From: Bacillota bacterium
GTDB taxonomy: Bacteria > Bacillota > Clostridia > Christensenellales > Aristaeellaceae
Length of the DNA: 15,694 bases
Assembly: GCA_023460055.1 (NCBI GenBank)
Contig: JAEWRJ010000200.1
Coordinates: 1 to 15,694 of the forward strand
Direction of reading: 5' to 3'
Part shown: positions 1-7,276 of the stretch, piece after piece
Layout of the letters: each line of letters begins with the position of its first letter
Numbering within the stretch: the stretch's first letter is position 1
Position numbers and translations under genes: made by a program
The notes under the pieces: model-generated
What the model was told of the DNA's origin: nothing
What the model saw: only the letters and a program-made list of their open reading frames with translations
The model's database searches: none

Positions 1-496
1 CATCCAACCAGTCCTGGCGGATCATCACCGACTGTGAGCCGGGAACATTCACGATGGTCGGGATGGTGTAGATATGTCCGTCTGCCTCGCGCCAGGCTGC
101 CATGCGGTCTTCGCCCACGGCTGCCGCGATGTTGGGCATCAGGTCCAGGTAATCATCCAGGGGGATGATCGCGCCTTCGCTGGCCAGGTTGGAGACGCCG
201 TAAGCGCCGGCGACCATGATGTCGGGCAGCTTGCCCGAGGCCAGGGTGGTGGCTACCTGGGTGGCGTAGTTGTCGATCACGCGCCAGTCGATCTGGACAC
301 GGGCGTTGGTACGCTCCAGGATGGAGGGGAAGAAGTAGGTGCCGTCAAACTCTGTGGGGTAGTTGTTGAAGTGGATGCCCATGCCTGTGATCGAAAGTTC
401 CTTTTCGAAGTACAGGTTGGGGCTCTTGTCGGCCAGCGCGCTGCCGATTGACAGCAGCATCACCAGGGCCAACAGCAGGGACAGGGTCTTCTTCAT
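1..496 (-). CDS. ABC transporter extracellular solute-binding protein (N-terminal part)
   Basis: Reading down from the ATG at 496 gives 165 residues before the window edge, so the C-terminus is missing. Residues 1-22 form a Sec signal peptide: MKK, a Leu-rich core, then SALA before Asp. The mature part has features of large carbohydrate-binding proteins of the LplA/YtcQ type, including LASGKLPDIM (about 85-94), GAIIPLDDYLD (about 108-118) and HIYTIPT (about 140-146). It should bind the sugar outside the cell and deliver it to the two permeases just upstream. An AAGGAGG ribosome binding site lies 8 bases before the ATG. The gap to the preceding permease stop is 79 bases and holds a small hairpin. 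There is no Cys near the signal-peptide cleavage site, so no lipobox, which is unusual for a monoderm binding protein. The role as a sugar-binding component is confident; the substrate is unknown. Confidence 0.88.
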   Translation of the reverse strand, partial: MKKTLSLLLALVMLLSIGSALADKSPNLYFEKELSITGMGIHFNNYPTEFDGTYFFPSILERTNARVQIDWRVIDNYATQVATTLASGKLPDIMVAGAYGVSNLASEGAIIPLDDYLDLMPNIAAAVGEDRMAAWREADGHIYTIPTIVNVPGSQSVMIRQDWLD

Positions 497-528
497 GTGG
501 GTTGCCTCCTTTTATTTTTATACTCGCA

Positions 529-542
529 CGGGAATGATCCCG
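529..542 (-). other. Small hairpin between permease and binding-protein genes
   Basis: Arms CGGGA (529-533) and TCCCG (538-542) enclose a 4-base loop. No T-run follows on the minus strand, where the next bases are A/T-mixed and lead into the ribosome binding site. It is therefore not a clear terminator. It could be an mRNA-stabilising element, which is common upstream of binding-protein genes, but a stem this short could also be chance. Confidence 0.25.
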
Positions 543-575
543 CAGACTATCAAGGGTTGTTCTTTGATCGATCAT

Positions 576-1505
576 TTATCCCTTCACGGAGCCCAGCATG
601 ACGCCGCTGATGAAGTAGCGCTGCACAAAGGGATACAGGATGATCATGGGGATCATGGATACGACCAGCACTCCGTTGCGCATCTGCTGGCCCAGCGCCG
701 CGGCGCCGGATGTCGTCGTATCGCTGCTCATGGAAATGTTGTGGATGGAAGCCTCCGCGTTGAGCACCAGTTCCTTGAGCACCAGCTGCAGGGTGTAATT
801 ATGGCGGCTGGACAGGAAAAGCAAGGAGTTTAGGTAGTCATTCCAGTGGCCGACGATCACCCACAGGGCGACGGTGGCCAGCACGGGCTTTGACAGCGGG
901 ATGATCAGCTTGAAGAGGATCAGGTAGTCATTCGCGCCGTCGATGCGCGCTGATTCCACCACCGATTGGGGGATGGACTGGAAGTAGCTGCGCACGATGA
1001 CCACGTTGTAAGCCACCAGCATGGAGTTGATGATCAGCGACCAGAGCGTGTCATGCAGCCCCAGCTGCCGGATGGTCAGGAAGGTGGGGATGATGCCGCC
1101 ATTGAACCACATGGTAAACAGGATCATGATGTTGAACAGCTTCTTGCCGTAAAAATCGCCGAAAGCCAGGGGGTAGGCGGCGACGCAGGTCAAAAGCAGG
1201 CTCAGCGCGCAGCCTGCCAGGGCGACAAAGAGGCTGTTGCCGATGGAGCGCCAGATATCCTGGTTGGCAAAGATCAGCTTGTAGGAAGTTGTTTCAAATC
1301 CGATGGGAAAGAACGAGACCTCCGCCCGGAGGATCGCGTACTGGTTGCTGACAGAGATGGAAAACATGTTCAACAGCGGGTAGAGGAAGATGACCAGCAT
1401 GAAAAGCATGAATATAATATTGGCCGCGCCGAATACCTTCTCCCCCCGGGATTGGCGGATGAAGTACCGGTTGGGCTTTTTTTGCTTGAAGGAAGCCTGT
1501 GCCAT
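576..1505 (-). CDS. Carbohydrate ABC transporter permease, LplC/YtcP type
   Basis: This is a 309-residue inner-membrane subunit of a binding-protein-dependent (MalG/LplC-like) importer. A first membrane helix spans about residues 26-46, followed by helices near 85-113, 123-140, 153-172, 205-225 and 275-300. The cytoplasmic EAA loop that docks on the ATPase is at 184-203: ESARIDGAN followed by a hydrophobic stretch ending in IIP. The length is usual for the family. The start is the ATG at 1505, preceded by an AAGGAGGG ribosome binding site. It lies 15 bases after the partner permease and before the binding-protein gene, so the three form one transporter. No ATPase gene is present; such systems usually borrow a shared MsmX/UgpC-type ATPase encoded elsewhere, which is inferred here. 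Confidence 0.92.
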   Translation of the reverse strand: MAQASFKQKKPNRYFIRQSRGEKVFGAANIIFMLFMLVIFLYPLLNMFSISVSNQYAILRAEVSFFPIGFETTSYKLIFANQDIWRSIGNSLFVALAGCALSLLLTCVAAYPLAFGDFYGKKLFNIMILFTMWFNGGIIPTFLTIRQLGLHDTLWSLIINSMLVAYNVVIVRSYFQSIPQSVVESARIDGANDYLILFKLIIPLSKPVLATVALWVIVGHWNDYLNSLLFLSSRHNYTLQLVLKELVLNAEASIHNISMSSDTTTSGAAALGQQMRNGVLVVSMIPMIILYPFVQRYFISGVMLGSVKG

Positions 1506-1520
1506 TCGCTTTCTCCCTCC

Positions 1521-2468
1521 TTAAAACAGCGAGGTCTCGGAGACCCGTTTGCTGACAAAGTTGGCCCCGACCACCAGCAGCACGCTGATGACGGAGTTGA
1601 ACAGGCCGGCCGCCGTCGCGTAGCCCCAGCGCTGGTTTTCCATGCCTGTCTTGTACACAAAGGTCGGCAGCATCTCGGATACGGAGAGGTTCAGCGTATT
1701 TTGCAGCAGGTAGACTTTTTCGAAGTTGACGCTGAGCATGCGGCCCACCTGCATGATCAGCAGCAGCACAAAGGTGGTGGACAGGGCCGGCAGCGTGATG
1801 TGCAGGACCTGCTTCCAGCGGTTGGCGCCGTCGATGCGCGCCGCCTCATACAGCCCCTGATCGACACCGGCCAGCGCCGCCACGTAGATAACAGCCTCCC
1901 AGCCCACCGACTGCCAGAAGCCGGAGATCACGTTGACGGCGACAAAGTATTCCGGACGGCTCAGGTAATCGATCGGCTGGCTGCCCATGGCCTTGGATAT
2001 CGCGGCCAGGGTGCCGATGCTGGGGGAAATCAGGGTGCGGATCATCGAAACAAGCACGACGGTGGATACGAAGTGAGGCAGGTAGCTGATGGTCTGCACG
2101 CCCTTTTTGAAGCCTGAGCCGCGCAGTTCATTGAGCAGGATGGCAAAGATCATGGGCGCAGGGAACAGGAAGATCAGCGCGCTGAGGTTGAGCCGCAGCG
2201 TGTTGCCGATATAGCTCAGGAGGCTTGGGTTGGTGAACAGGCGCTCAAAGTTGGCAAATCCGACAAACTTGCTGTCAAAGCCCCGAAGCAGCTTGTAGTC
2301 GTAAAACGAGCTGCGCAGAAACCACAGCGGCATATACCTGAGCAACAGCAGGTAAATGACGACGGGGATCACCATCATGTAAATGTAGCGGTTTTGCCAG
2401 ACGCGGTTGGACACGCGCCTGCGCAGCGCCGGTGAGTTCCACAGCCTTTCCTTTTTTGCTTTTTCCAT
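1521..2468 (-). CDS. Carbohydrate ABC transporter permease, LplB/YtcQ-partner type
   Basis: This is a 315-residue MalF/LplB-like permease. A positively charged N-terminus precedes a first membrane helix at about 28-46, with further helices near 88-113, 127-147, 176-200, 228-247 and 280-303. The EAA loop is textbook: EAARIDGANRW (208-218) followed by KQVLHITLP (219-227). It forms the channel heterodimer with the LplC-type permease encoded 15 bases downstream. The ATG at 2468 has an AAGGAG ribosome binding site about 10 bases upstream. A nearer ATG at 2475 is in another frame. It follows the RpiR-type regulator by 44 bases in the same direction, so the regulator is probably part of the operon it controls. 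Confidence 0.92.
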   Translation of the reverse strand: MEKAKKERLWNSPALRRRVSNRVWQNRYIYMMVIPVVIYLLLLRYMPLWFLRSSFYDYKLLRGFDSKFVGFANFERLFTNPSLLSYIGNTLRLNLSALIFLFPAPMIFAILLNELRGSGFKKGVQTISYLPHFVSTVVLVSMIRTLISPSIGTLAAISKAMGSQPIDYLSRPEYFVAVNVISGFWQSVGWEAVIYVAALAGVDQGLYEAARIDGANRWKQVLHITLPALSTTFVLLLIMQVGRMLSVNFEKVYLLQNTLNLSVSEMLPTFVYKTGMENQRWGYATAAGLFNSVISVLLVVGANFVSKRVSETSLF

Positions 2469-2512
2469 AGATCATGTCTCCTTTTCGGGATTGAGGATCA
2501 AGCCCTGCAACT

Positions 2513-3379
2513 CTAATGCCTGCCGCTGCCGCGGTGCTTGCGGCTGATTTCGTTGGCGTTTTCATAGTTCCGGAGTGTTTGCGTGTAAGCGCCGCTTGCG
2601 ATGCAGGTGGTCAGCATGTCCATGGCGGCCAGCATGGAGTGCCGGGATGTCAGAGCGCCGGTGCTCGCCGTGGTCTCGCCGTCGGTCACATTGAGGCGGA
2701 TATCCGCTATGGTCCCCAGCGCGTTGTCACCCTTGCGCGTCACGGCGATGATGGGGGTGCCGCGAAGCTTGGCCAGCCTGGCGGCTTCCAGCACATCGAT
2801 GGTCTGACCGGAGTATGAAAAGGCAATGGCGCAGTCGCGCCCATCCAGCGTAACGGTCGCCAGCTGCTGACAGTGTACATCAGGAGTGAACTGCGGGTCC
2901 AGCCCTATGCGCTGCAGCTTGTAATAGGTATCCTGGGCTACGATGCCGCTGGCGCCCGCGCCCAGCAGGAGGATGCGGCGGGCACCCGCCGTCATGTCGG
3001 CGGCGCGGCGCATCTCCTGCATGTCGGTCAGCTCCAGCGTGCCCTCAATGGCATGCAGAATGCTGCTGATGACAAGCCGGCAGATTTCATCATGCGGGAC
3101 GCCGGGATACAGGTCAATATAATATCCTGTGGGGATAGGGCGCTTGGAGGACATGGCTTTGGAGACGCTGAAAGCGCTGCAAAGGTCTTTAAACCCCCTG
3201 TAACCCGCCTTCTTGCAGGTCTGCACAACGACCGATTTGCCGGTCTCGCAGGCATCGGCGATCTCGCTGATGGTTGTCTTGAGCAGCTGATCTCCCAGGG
3301 ACAGGATATGCCCGGCTACCCGCCGCTCGGTCGGGGACAGGCGGTCCAGGGATTCCGTTAATAAAAACATTGTTTTCAT
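2513..3379 (-). CDS. MurR/RpiR-family transcriptional regulator (HTH + SIS domain)
   Basis: This 288-residue protein has the RpiR layout. The N-terminal helix-turn-helix domain (about 1-75) has LSPTERRVAGHIL at 14-26 and the recognition region around TISEIADACETGKSVVVQTCKKAGYRGF (split here: 36-48 and 49-63). The C-terminal SIS sugar-phosphate-binding domain (about 120-270) has the LLLGAGASG turn at 137-145 and SYSGQT at 188-193. Known relatives bind phosphosugars through SIS and repress or activate sugar catabolic genes. The start is the ATG at 3379 with GAGGCGG 7 bases upstream. It sits 30 bases after the glycoside hydrolase and 44 bases before the permeases, so it most likely controls this operon. 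The true ligand cannot be read from the sequence. Confidence 0.93.
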   Translation of the reverse strand: MKTMFLLTESLDRLSPTERRVAGHILSLGDQLLKTTISEIADACETGKSVVVQTCKKAGYRGFKDLCSAFSVSKAMSSKRPIPTGYYIDLYPGVPHDEICRLVISSILHAIEGTLELTDMQEMRRAADMTAGARRILLLGAGASGIVAQDTYYKLQRIGLDPQFTPDVHCQQLATVTLDGRDCAIAFSYSGQTIDVLEAARLAKLRGTPIIAVTRKGDNALGTIADIRLNVTDGETTASTGALTSRHSMLAAMDMLTTCIASGAYTQTLRNYENANEISRKHRGSGRH

Positions 3380-3409
3380 TGTTCCGCCTCTTCACTGCCG
3401 GTTGTTTGT

Positions 3410-4834
3410 TTATTCCCCCGCTTTGATCCCGACAAAATCCCCGAAGGTCACAAACAGGGGATAATCGCGGATGGGCAGGTTGGAAAGCAGCAGGCAGGTA
3501 TCGCTTTGCCGCTCGATCATCCCCTCCGGCAGCTCATAGACGGCACCGTCCATGGGATCAACCAGGCGGATATCGCCCTTTTGCCCCGCGATCTGGAAGG
3601 AAACGGTGGACTCAAACTCCGTCGTCAGCAGATCAGCGGGGTGCCAGTAGCACAGGGCCGTGCTGCCGTTTTCGCGCCTGAACCCCGCGCGGAACATGTT
3701 CAGGTCGTAATAATCCTCACCCAACAGCCGGGGGGAGGGCAGCTTTTTCATCATGACGGGCAAATTGACCAATTCCGGGTCTTCCGCCATCAAGGCGCAC
3801 AGGTGGGTCAGCGCCCGGTAGGAGGCCTTGGGCGTATACTCGCCGCTTGAAAAGCCGTTCTCATCAAAATCAGCGCCCAGGATGCCGAAGTAGCCGTAGT
3901 CCAGGTAGCTGGATTTGTCGCCCGTGACCCCGTTGAGCGCCTCGATCATATCCATGCAGGAAAAATAGCTGGTGAACTGGACGCCGCACAGCAGATCCGC
4001 CACGCCGTGGCGCAGCAGCTGCTTGGCTTGGCGCCTTTGCGTCCAGGCGGCACCCTTCATAGCGCCGGCGCCCCGGCTGGAGGATTGGGAGCCGGATTCG
4101 CCCTGTATGATCGCGATGTCCGGATTATAGCTGTGGCACAGCGCGCGCAGAGAATCCACCCGCTCCTTCAGGGACACCTCGGTGGGCGTATACTCGTGGA
4201 AGGTGAGGGCGTCGATGCATTCAGACATGCCCGCGGCCAGGGCGTCATCGGTAAATTTCAGGTCCCTCCCATAGATCGCCCCGCCGAATACGCGGGCTGA
4301 GGGGTCGGCCTGCTTCACCGCCCTGGCTGTGTCGACGACAAAACGGCCGTACTCCGCGCCGTCCGTGCCTTTTTTCCAGCACCACTTGCCATCCGGCTCA
4401 TTCCATACCTCCCAGCATGATATTTTGCTGGTATAGCGCGATACAATGGCATATACATAAGCCTGCCAGGCCCTGAGCGCTTCCTCGCTGTTGTTGGGCA
4501 CGCAGCCGACAGCGCCGAAATAATGGTTCCCCTCGGGTGTATACAGCCCGTTGCCATAGCAAAGGCAGACCCAGGGAGTCAGGCCCCTTGCGCACAGCTC
4601 ATCCACGATGCTGTCCAGCCAGGAGAAATCGTATACGCCTTTTTCTTCTTCTGTCCGTGCCCAGCCGCTCTGTATGCGCACCCATTTGACGCCTGTGGCG
4701 GCCAGCTTATCGTAGGCTTTAAAAGGGTCAAACACGTTTCTGTCCAGCTTTTCAAAGCCGATGCCCATGCGCGAGCGCTTGATCTGGGAGGCGTGCAGCG
4801 GTGCGATCCGGCCGATCTGTGTCAGGCGTTCCAT
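3410..4834 (-). CDS. Cytoplasmic glycoside hydrolase, clan GH-A, GH39-like
   Basis: This is a 474-residue protein with a TIM-barrel hydrolase pattern. The WVRIQSGW strand (51-58) is followed by the acid/base motif WEVWNEPD (141-148; Glu146). The second catalytic Glu is probably Glu246 in IIQGESG (242-248), the usual spacing for retaining clan GH-A enzymes. Residues from about 390 look like a C-terminal beta domain. No signal peptide is present, so the enzyme should act in the cytoplasm on an oligosaccharide brought in by the neighbouring transporter. The start ATG at 4834 has GAGGAG 7-12 bases upstream. It is the first gene of the operon, which is led by a promoter at 4932-4960. GH39 (beta-xylosidase type) is the closest family by eye, but GH5, GH30 or an unclassified GH-A family remain possible. 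The substrate is unknown. Confidence 0.8.
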   Translation of the reverse strand: MERLTQIGRIAPLHASQIKRSRMGIGFEKLDRNVFDPFKAYDKLAATGVKWVRIQSGWARTEEEKGVYDFSWLDSIVDELCARGLTPWVCLCYGNGLYTPEGNHYFGAVGCVPNNSEEALRAWQAYVYAIVSRYTSKISCWEVWNEPDGKWCWKKGTDGAEYGRFVVDTARAVKQADPSARVFGGAIYGRDLKFTDDALAAGMSECIDALTFHEYTPTEVSLKERVDSLRALCHSYNPDIAIIQGESGSQSSSRGAGAMKGAAWTQRRQAKQLLRHGVADLLCGVQFTSYFSCMDMIEALNGVTGDKSSYLDYGYFGILGADFDENGFSSGEYTPKASYRALTHLCALMAEDPELVNLPVMMKKLPSPRLLGEDYYDLNMFRAGFRRENGSTALCYWHPADLLTTEFESTVSFQIAGQKGDIRLVDPMDGAVYELPEGMIERQSDTCLLLSNLPIRDYPLFVTFGDFVGIKAGE

Positions 4835-4897
4835 ACTTTTCTCCTCAATTATAATGAAAAAAATAGATGTGATGCTTTTTGCGGGATTGTCTTGAGC

Positions 4898-4912
4898 GGG
4901 GAGGACGTCCCC
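4898..4912. promoter_or_regulatory. Palindrome in the operon leader, possible operator
   Basis: GGGGA (4898-4902), GGACG, TCCCC (4908-4912) form a near-perfect dyad. It lies about 13-27 bases downstream of the predicted start site of the minus-strand sugar operon, where a bound repressor could block transcription. The RpiR-type regulator encoded in the operon is the natural candidate. This is inference from position and symmetry only. The same bases could form a short RNA hairpin. Confidence 0.35.
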
Positions 4913-4931
4913 TGTGTTGCTTGTTAGTGAA

Positions 4932-4960
4932 ATGTTACTCTATATGCCGTCTGCCGTCAA
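4932..4960 (-). promoter_or_regulatory. Promoter of the sugar-uptake operon
   Basis: On the minus strand, TTGACG (4960-4955) and TAACAT (4937-4932) are separated by exactly 17 bases. The -35 matches the sigma-A consensus at 5 of 6 bases and the -10 at 4 of 6. Transcription would begin near 4925, giving a leader of about 90 bases before the hydrolase ATG. AT-rich sequence lies upstream (4961-4990). The rest of the 4835-5170 gap holds a leader palindrome and the terminator of the next gene. No additional gene is seen there. Confidence 0.55.
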
Positions 4961-5059
4961 GAACTAATTTTCTAATTATAAGTATGCTTTGTAAACTTGT
5001 TTTTGAATGCCCTGCCAGCTCCCCGCGGCTCCGGGCGGATGACGCATTCTGATCAGGCA

Positions 5060-5115
5060 CAGCCGGAGAAAAAGCAAAATGGCAGACACAAGGCTGTCGG
5101 GCCTTGTGTCTGCCA
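5060..5115 (-). terminator. Intrinsic terminator of the DUF4914 gene
   Basis: A 15-bp perfect stem is formed by 5080-5094 (TGGCAGACACAAGGC) and 5101-5115, with a 6-base loop. On the minus strand the stem is followed by TTTTGCTTTTT. It begins about 56 bases after the DUF4914 stop. On the plus strand no T-run follows the stem, so it works in one direction. Confidence 0.88.
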
Positions 5116-5170
5116 AAGGGTTTGCCTGCTGCCGCAGGCGCTTTGGATAAGAGGGGATCGGGCTGTTTTG

Positions 5171-7039
5171 TCAGCGCAGGAGGTTTTCGTAATCCTCCAC
5201 GCTGCCCCGGTCATAGAAGCATTCGATGATCCTTCTGCCTTCGCTTGACAGGCTCTCTGTCTGGAAGGCTTTCAGCTTACGGCCGAAAAACGCGTTTAGT
5301 ATCTCGGCGCCGGCGTCGTAGGCTTCTTCGCCCACTTCCAGCTGCAGGTTTGTCTGCAGCAGACCCTTGGGCACATACTCGCCGTCGATCTTCAGCGAAT
5401 CCAGGGCATAGCCTAAAAGGGAGTATCTGGCGGGCACCAGCTGCTCGGGCCTGAACTTCACGCTGCCGCGCCGGGCCATGTATTCCCGCGTGATCCACTG
5501 CGGCATAAAGCCGACATGGTAGGCGCCGATGTTCTGGTTGGGGATGAGCTTGTACCGGGTGGCCGGCGTATTGACGATCTGCTCCAGCAGCAGATTGGCC
5601 TGGCCGATCATCTTGCCGGTGGCGAAGGGCCAGTAGGAACCCACGCCCTCCCCGGACATGCCCGTGGTTTTCGTCACGCTGGGGTTGTCATGCCCGCGCG
5701 GGGAGACAAGCCGCCACAGCCAGGCCAGCGCCTGGGGCAGCACGTGCATCATCCCGATGATGCCGTAGGTCGGTGCGTTTTTGGTGCAGGGAGGCGTCCT
5801 GACGCCGAAACTGCGGACATCGACCTCGATGGGCTCGCTGAGGATGCCCGGCACATGATGGCGCGGCAGGATCACCCGCGGGTTGGGGCAGGGCTTGCCG
5901 GGTTCATCCATGGTGTGCTCCCAGATCAGGCAGGTGGATCCGGGCACGCCTTTGATGTTCAGGAAGATCAGCGGTTCCTTGGGGTGTATGGTGAGCCGCT
6001 CGTGCTGGGGATCTGTGCCGTAGCGGTCGATGTGGTTGACACGCAGGAACCATCCCTGCTCGGCGTCCTTGACAATCAGCTTCCTGCCGGCGTTCTGGAT
6101 GGAGGGGTGGCAAAGCGCCATGTCATCGGTCATCGGCAGCAGGTCGCAGGTGTCCTTGATGTCAAGGTACACGTTTTCACCCGACAGTATGTTCCGGGCC
6201 AACAAGGCGCGGCCGTCCGGCTCCTTGTGCATCTGCTCGATCATTTCGCTCTTGCCGCTGCCGCTGGCGCCTTCGTGCAGGATGACCAGGCTGTTGTCAT
6301 AGGGGGTAACGACCTTCACCGTCGAGCCGTGCAGGGTCAGCCAGCCTTCCTGCTCCCCGATGTTGATCAGCACGCCGTAGATGCCTTTTTTCGCGCTGGG
6401 GCCGGGATAAAGGTTGAAAGAGAAGATCTCGTGAACATCTTTCAGCCGGTTGTGCACGACGATCTGCTTGCCGCCGAAATGCGTATGGCGGAAAGGCGGC
6501 GCCAGATAGATGATGGCCTTGGGTTTGAACTCCTCAGGCAGGGAGTCGGCGGGCACGAAGCCCTGAAGGTCGGCCATGGCTCCGGCGAAGAATGCCGCGT
6601 TTTGCGGGGCGATCAGCAGGGCGGGATAGCCCAGGTCGTCGCTGCCCGCCATAAAAGGCAGGAGCAGCAGCTTCTGCTTGGCCAGCCATTGCATGGAATC
6701 CTCGCGCAAAGGCTCAAAGCTGCCCCCGAACCGGTCCTTGAAGCGCGTTTTATCCGTGGGCTGCTCATCGGCGATCACCATGCAGTCCGGATCCCGCCTG
6801 CGCATGTACATATCGGCGTAGTTGACCGCCAGCCCGTTGCTGCACTTGCTGACGACCGCTTCGCAGATATCGCCCACGCCGGGAAAGTCGTAGCGCACCT
6901 CGAAACTGCCTTCGCTTTTTCCGCCCATGGCCAGGGTGAACATTTCTTCCCTTGACTGCGGGATCAGGATATCGGGCGCAATGCTAAGTAGCCGGGATAC
7001 ATCATCGGGCAGGATCATGTTTTTGACGCGGGTCATCAT
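5171..7039 (-). CDS. DUF4914 family protein, PEP-carboxykinase/HPr-kinase-like P-loop
   Basis: This 622-residue protein matches what I know of the DUF4914 family, whose function is not established. A P-loop, EGASGSGKSE (256-265; Lys263), resembles HPr kinase (GxSGxGKSE) and PEP carboxykinase. About 40 residues later, LLPMTDDMALC carries an Asp-Asp pair (305-306) like the kinase-2 metal site of those enzymes. GHDNPSVTKTTGMSGEG (449-465) and SYWPFATGK (468-476) may correspond to further carboxykinase-like active-site loops. There is no signal or membrane segment. I chose the ATG at 7039 because a perfect AGGAGGT lies 7 bases upstream. A longer frame from a TTG at 7114 lacks such a site. It is transcribed alone, divergently from the GGDEF gene, and has its own terminator. 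A kinase or ATP/GTP-using metabolic role is inference. Confidence 0.85.
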   Translation of the reverse strand: MMTRVKNMILPDDVSRLLSIAPDILIPQSREEMFTLAMGGKSEGSFEVRYDFPGVGDICEAVVSKCSNGLAVNYADMYMRRRDPDCMVIADEQPTDKTRFKDRFGGSFEPLREDSMQWLAKQKLLLLPFMAGSDDLGYPALLIAPQNAAFFAGAMADLQGFVPADSLPEEFKPKAIIYLAPPFRHTHFGGKQIVVHNRLKDVHEIFSFNLYPGPSAKKGIYGVLINIGEQEGWLTLHGSTVKVVTPYDNSLVILHEGASGSGKSEMIEQMHKEPDGRALLARNILSGENVYLDIKDTCDLLPMTDDMALCHPSIQNAGRKLIVKDAEQGWFLRVNHIDRYGTDPQHERLTIHPKEPLIFLNIKGVPGSTCLIWEHTMDEPGKPCPNPRVILPRHHVPGILSEPIEVDVRSFGVRTPPCTKNAPTYGIIGMMHVLPQALAWLWRLVSPRGHDNPSVTKTTGMSGEGVGSYWPFATGKMIGQANLLLEQIVNTPATRYKLIPNQNIGAYHVGFMPQWITREYMARRGSVKFRPEQLVPARYSLLGYALDSLKIDGEYVPKGLLQTNLQLEVGEEAYDAGAEILNAFFGRKLKAFQTESLSSEGRRIIECFYDRGSVEDYENLLR

Positions 7040-7149
7040 GAAGTTTACCTCCTCATCGTTGGGGGGGAGAAGCGCTGTTCCGCAGCGCGGGCAGTTTGGG
7101 GAAGGGTTTTGCAAAGCCGTTTAGATCAAGAAAGCTTCGCACGGTGCAC

Positions 7150-7178
7150 AGGCTACCAAATAAACCTATATATGTCAA
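7150..7178 (-). promoter_or_regulatory. Candidate promoter of the DUF4914 gene
   Basis: On the minus strand a perfect TTGACA (7178-7173) is followed 17 bases later by a poor -10, TAGCCT (7155-7150). An alternative is TTGAAT (7192-7187), 16 bases, then TATAGG (7170-7165). Either would give a leader of roughly 100-120 bases before the ATG at 7039. The weak -10 could mean an activator is needed or that the assignment is wrong. Confidence 0.4.
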
Positions 7179-7206
7179 TGCAATATATTCAAAGTTGATA
7201 TAAAAA

Positions 7207-7225
7207 GTATTGACACGGGCAATAC
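7207..7225. promoter_or_regulatory. Inverted repeat over the GGDEF-gene promoter, possible operator
   Basis: GTATTG (7207-7212) and CAATAC (7220-7225) are exact inverted copies around a 7-base centre. The element covers the -35 box (7210-7215) of the plus-strand promoter. It is a plausible binding site for the ribbon-helix-helix domain encoded just downstream, as in autoregulated CopG/Arc systems. This is inferred from position only. Confidence 0.35.
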
Positions 7226-7238
7226 ATGTAGATATGAT
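7210..7238 (+). promoter_or_regulatory. Strong sigma-A type promoter of the GGDEF-RHH gene
   Basis: TTGACA (7210-7215) matches the consensus perfectly, the spacer is 17 bases, and TATGAT (7233-7238) matches 5 of 6. Transcription would begin near 7245, giving a leader of about 30 bases with a GGGGG-type ribosome binding site before the ATG at 7277. An inverted repeat overlaps the -35 box. Confidence 0.78.
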
Positions 7239-7276
7239 AATAATGTAGGAAAAGAAAGAGCCGGGGGATTATACAG

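Noticed and set aside
966..2117. Plus-strand open frame (383 codons) opposite the two permeases
   Set aside because: It spans the junction of two real minus-strand permease genes and has His/Gln/Asp-rich composition typical of antisense shadows.
4847..4982. Two copies of AATTATAA near 4848 and 4974 as paired operators
   Set aside because: They are too short and AT-rich to stand out, and one overlaps the area just upstream of the ribosome binding site.
5516..6955. Long plus-strand open frame (479 codons) opposite the DUF4914 gene
   Set aside because: It is fully antisense to a gene with clear motifs, has low-complexity Gly/Ala/Val/His/Asp composition, no ribosome binding site and no recognisable motif. 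It is a codon-bias shadow.
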